Source: CAYVVT01 sp964454335
GTDB lineage: Bacteria > Fidelibacterota > UBA8477 > JABMPR01
Direction of reading: 5' to 3'
Assembly (NCBI GenBank): GCA_964454335.1
Contig: CAYVVT010000016.1
Span: 3,239-67,238 of the forward strand
DNA length: 64,000 nucleotides
The notes below the pieces were generated by a model. That model had not been told where the DNA came from and did no database searches. It saw nothing but the letters and a program-made list of their open reading frames with translations. Every line of letters begins with the position of its first letter. The first letter of the stretch is position 1. Positions 63,190 through 64,000 of this stretch are shown piece by piece. The translations under genes and the position numbers were made by a program.

Positions 63190-63627
63190 ATGCATCTCAG
63201 AATTTATGCATTTGATCAAGAAACCAGGGTCCGCTACGAGAACCACGGCCATTATCATACCGGCGATGCCGGTCTGGATCTCTTCTTGAGGCAGGAAATG
63301 ATCATTCCCGGTGGTGTGACCATGCCGCTCCACCTGCAAATCGCCTGCGAGCCTACGGATGGTCGTCCTTATCTGCTGATGCCGCGTTCAAGCATCTCCA
63401 GAACCCCTCTGAGAATGTCCAATTCCATCGGCCTCATCGATGGCGGCTATCGCGGCGAGATCATCGCCATGGTGGACAATATCAAGGATGATGATTTTAG
63501 CGTGCACGTCGATGACCGTCTTTTCCAACTCGTAGCCATGGATGGGAGCCCCATCAGCTTCGAACTTGTCGATGAATTGAGTGATACCACCCGGGGCAGC
63601 GGCGGATTCGGTAGTACGGGAAAATAG
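63190..63627 (+). CDS. dut: dUTP diphosphatase
   Basis: Removes dUTP and supplies dUMP. 145 residues with the five motifs: GDAGLDLFL, LMPRSSISRT, NSIGLIDGGYRGEI, DDRLFQLVAM and the C-terminal P-loop RGSGGFGSTG. SD GCAGGAGG before ATG. Confidence 0.95.
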   Translation: MHLRIYAFDQETRVRYENHGHYHTGDAGLDLFLRQEMIIPGGVTMPLHLQIACEPTDGRPYLLMPRSSISRTPLRMSNSIGLIDGGYRGEIIAMVDNIKDDDFSVHVDDRLFQLVAMDGSPISFELVDELSDTTRGSGGFGSTGK

Positions 63628-63721
63628 AGGAGGTAGAAGGAAGAAGACAGAAGACAGGTGGCAAGTCTGGAGTTCCTTCTACCCGTTACTTCTTAATATT
63701 ATTCACTTTAGAATCTGTATT

Positions 63722-63735
63722 CGGGACGCGTCCCG
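63722..63735. promoter_or_regulatory. 14-bp perfect palindrome upstream of groEL
   Basis: CGGGACGCGTCCCG lies 14 nt before the -35 of the groEL promoter. Between it and dut (63628-63721) there is only purine-rich sequence without a gene. Possible second operator or activator site; not a known consensus. Confidence 0.35.
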
Positions 63736-63749
63736 CGGCTGATTTTCTC

Positions 63750-63778
63750 TTGTCGGCAAAAGGTATCCAAAATATGTT
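63750..63778 (+). promoter_or_regulatory. groEL promoter
   Basis: -35 TTGTCG, 17-nt spacer, -10 TATGTT, directly followed by CIRCE at the expected transcription start. Confidence 0.65.
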
Positions 63779-63805
63779 TTGGCGCTCTAATGAGCAGAGT
63801 GCTAA
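63779..63805 (+). promoter_or_regulatory. CIRCE element (HrcA operator)
   Basis: TTGGCGCTC-N9-GAGTGCTAA: right arm identical to the consensus, left arm with two differences, spacer exactly nine. HrcA is encoded at 20956-21990. Confidence 0.92.
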
Positions 63806-63888
63806 TGCATACGTATCTGGTACATATATCCAACGAATTGAGATCTGTCTGCCCATGGCTGACATATTCAAACATGGAGGAAAGTTAG

Positions 63889-64000
63889 ATGTCGAAGTAC
63901 ATCGAGTTTGATCAGGAAGCCCGCGGCAAGTTGAAGGCAGGTGTAGACACCCTGGCCAATGCCGTGAAGGTGACCCTGGGCCCCAAGGGCCGTAATGTTG
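63889..64000 (+). CDS. groEL: Chaperonin GroEL (5' part only)
   Basis: SD GGAGG and ATG 63889; 37 residues before the window ends. The start MSKYIEFDQEARGKLKAGVD then NAVKVTLGPKGRNV is the GroEL nucleotide-binding beginning. groES does not precede it; dut does, 260 nt away. Confidence 0.95.
   Translation, partial: MSKYIEFDQEARGKLKAGVDTLANAVKVTLGPKGRNV

Noticed and set aside
63686..63871. Minus-strand 61-codon frame before groEL
   Set aside because: It lies entirely on the groEL promoter, CIRCE element and palindrome; no SD.

Overview
The window reads as a chromosome segment of a Gram-negative bacterium of the FCB assemblage, probably Neomarinimicrobiota/Marinimicrobia-like or a close relative. 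This is an inference from gene content, not from a marker-gene tree. Supporting signs are a PorV-family outer-membrane protein beside a secreted protein with a C-terminal type IX (T9SS) sorting domain, a GWxTD-domain lipoprotein, a BamD lipoprotein, many lipoprotein signal peptides, the long form of IspG, and HrcA/CIRCE heat-shock control. Coding density is high, many neighbours overlap by 1-28 bases, and TTG/GTG starts are common.

Layout. 1-5.4 kb: partial EamA transporter, NAD-malic enzyme, a divergent OFA-type MFS transporter, and tRNA methylthiotransferase MtaB. 5.5-11.3 kb: a plus-strand run with a two-helix small membrane protein, a sodium:solute symporter, an exported EEP-fold protein, GlgA and GlgC. 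11.3-14.1 kb (minus): Icd, an FmdB-type zinc ribbon, CoaD and RsmD. 14.1-19.2 kb (minus): an unusual four-gene envelope set made of a ComEA-like helix-hairpin-helix protein, an 819-residue membrane-anchored protein built on a four-times repeated unit, a PilM/GspL-like protein and a PilO/GspM-like protein. 19.2-22.1 kb: hrcA-grpE-dnaJ with a CIRCE-geometry operator on its promoter. 22.1-26.8 kb: FtsX, FtsE, a methyltransferase, a Ca/Na exchanger, NadD, BamD. 26.8-35.0 kb: a DUF5683-like protein, a peptidase/propeller/barrel fusion, a T9SS cargo with a destroyed M6 protease motif, and PorV preceded by a structured leader with a terminator. 35.2-38.1 kb: an MlaF-like ATPase, NrdR, GlyA, RpiB. 38.1-43.9 kb: TPR and other lipoproteins, an outer-membrane barrel, a GT5 N-domain-only protein, and a YbgF-like protein. 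44.0-49.3 kb: the mreB-mreC-mreD-pbp2-rodA elongasome operon. 49.5-54.8 kb: an RmlA-type nucleotidyltransferase, RNase HI, a GWxTD protein, a beta-propeller protein and Pcm. 55-55.8 kb: an XRE regulator, tRNA-Gly, and a 112-bp direct duplication carrying the tRNA 3' end plus its terminator. 55.9-64 kb: a calcineurin-like lipoprotein that needs selenocysteine read-through, PepP, IspG, an unrecognised exported protein, ComM, Dut, and the start of groEL under a CIRCE element.

The most notable observation is at 55864-56997 (minus). The frame of a metallophosphoesterase-like lipoprotein continues on both sides of a single in-frame TGA. The TGA sits where this family, as I recall it, has the second Cys of a PCGC motif. 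Exactly 18 nt downstream is a GGUCU that caps a 7-bp hairpin, the geometry of the E. coli fdhF SECIS. It is a strong candidate for an undescribed selenoprotein. The second notable item is the four-gene PilM/PilO-like set with the repeat protein, which may form an inner-membrane platform specific to this lineage.
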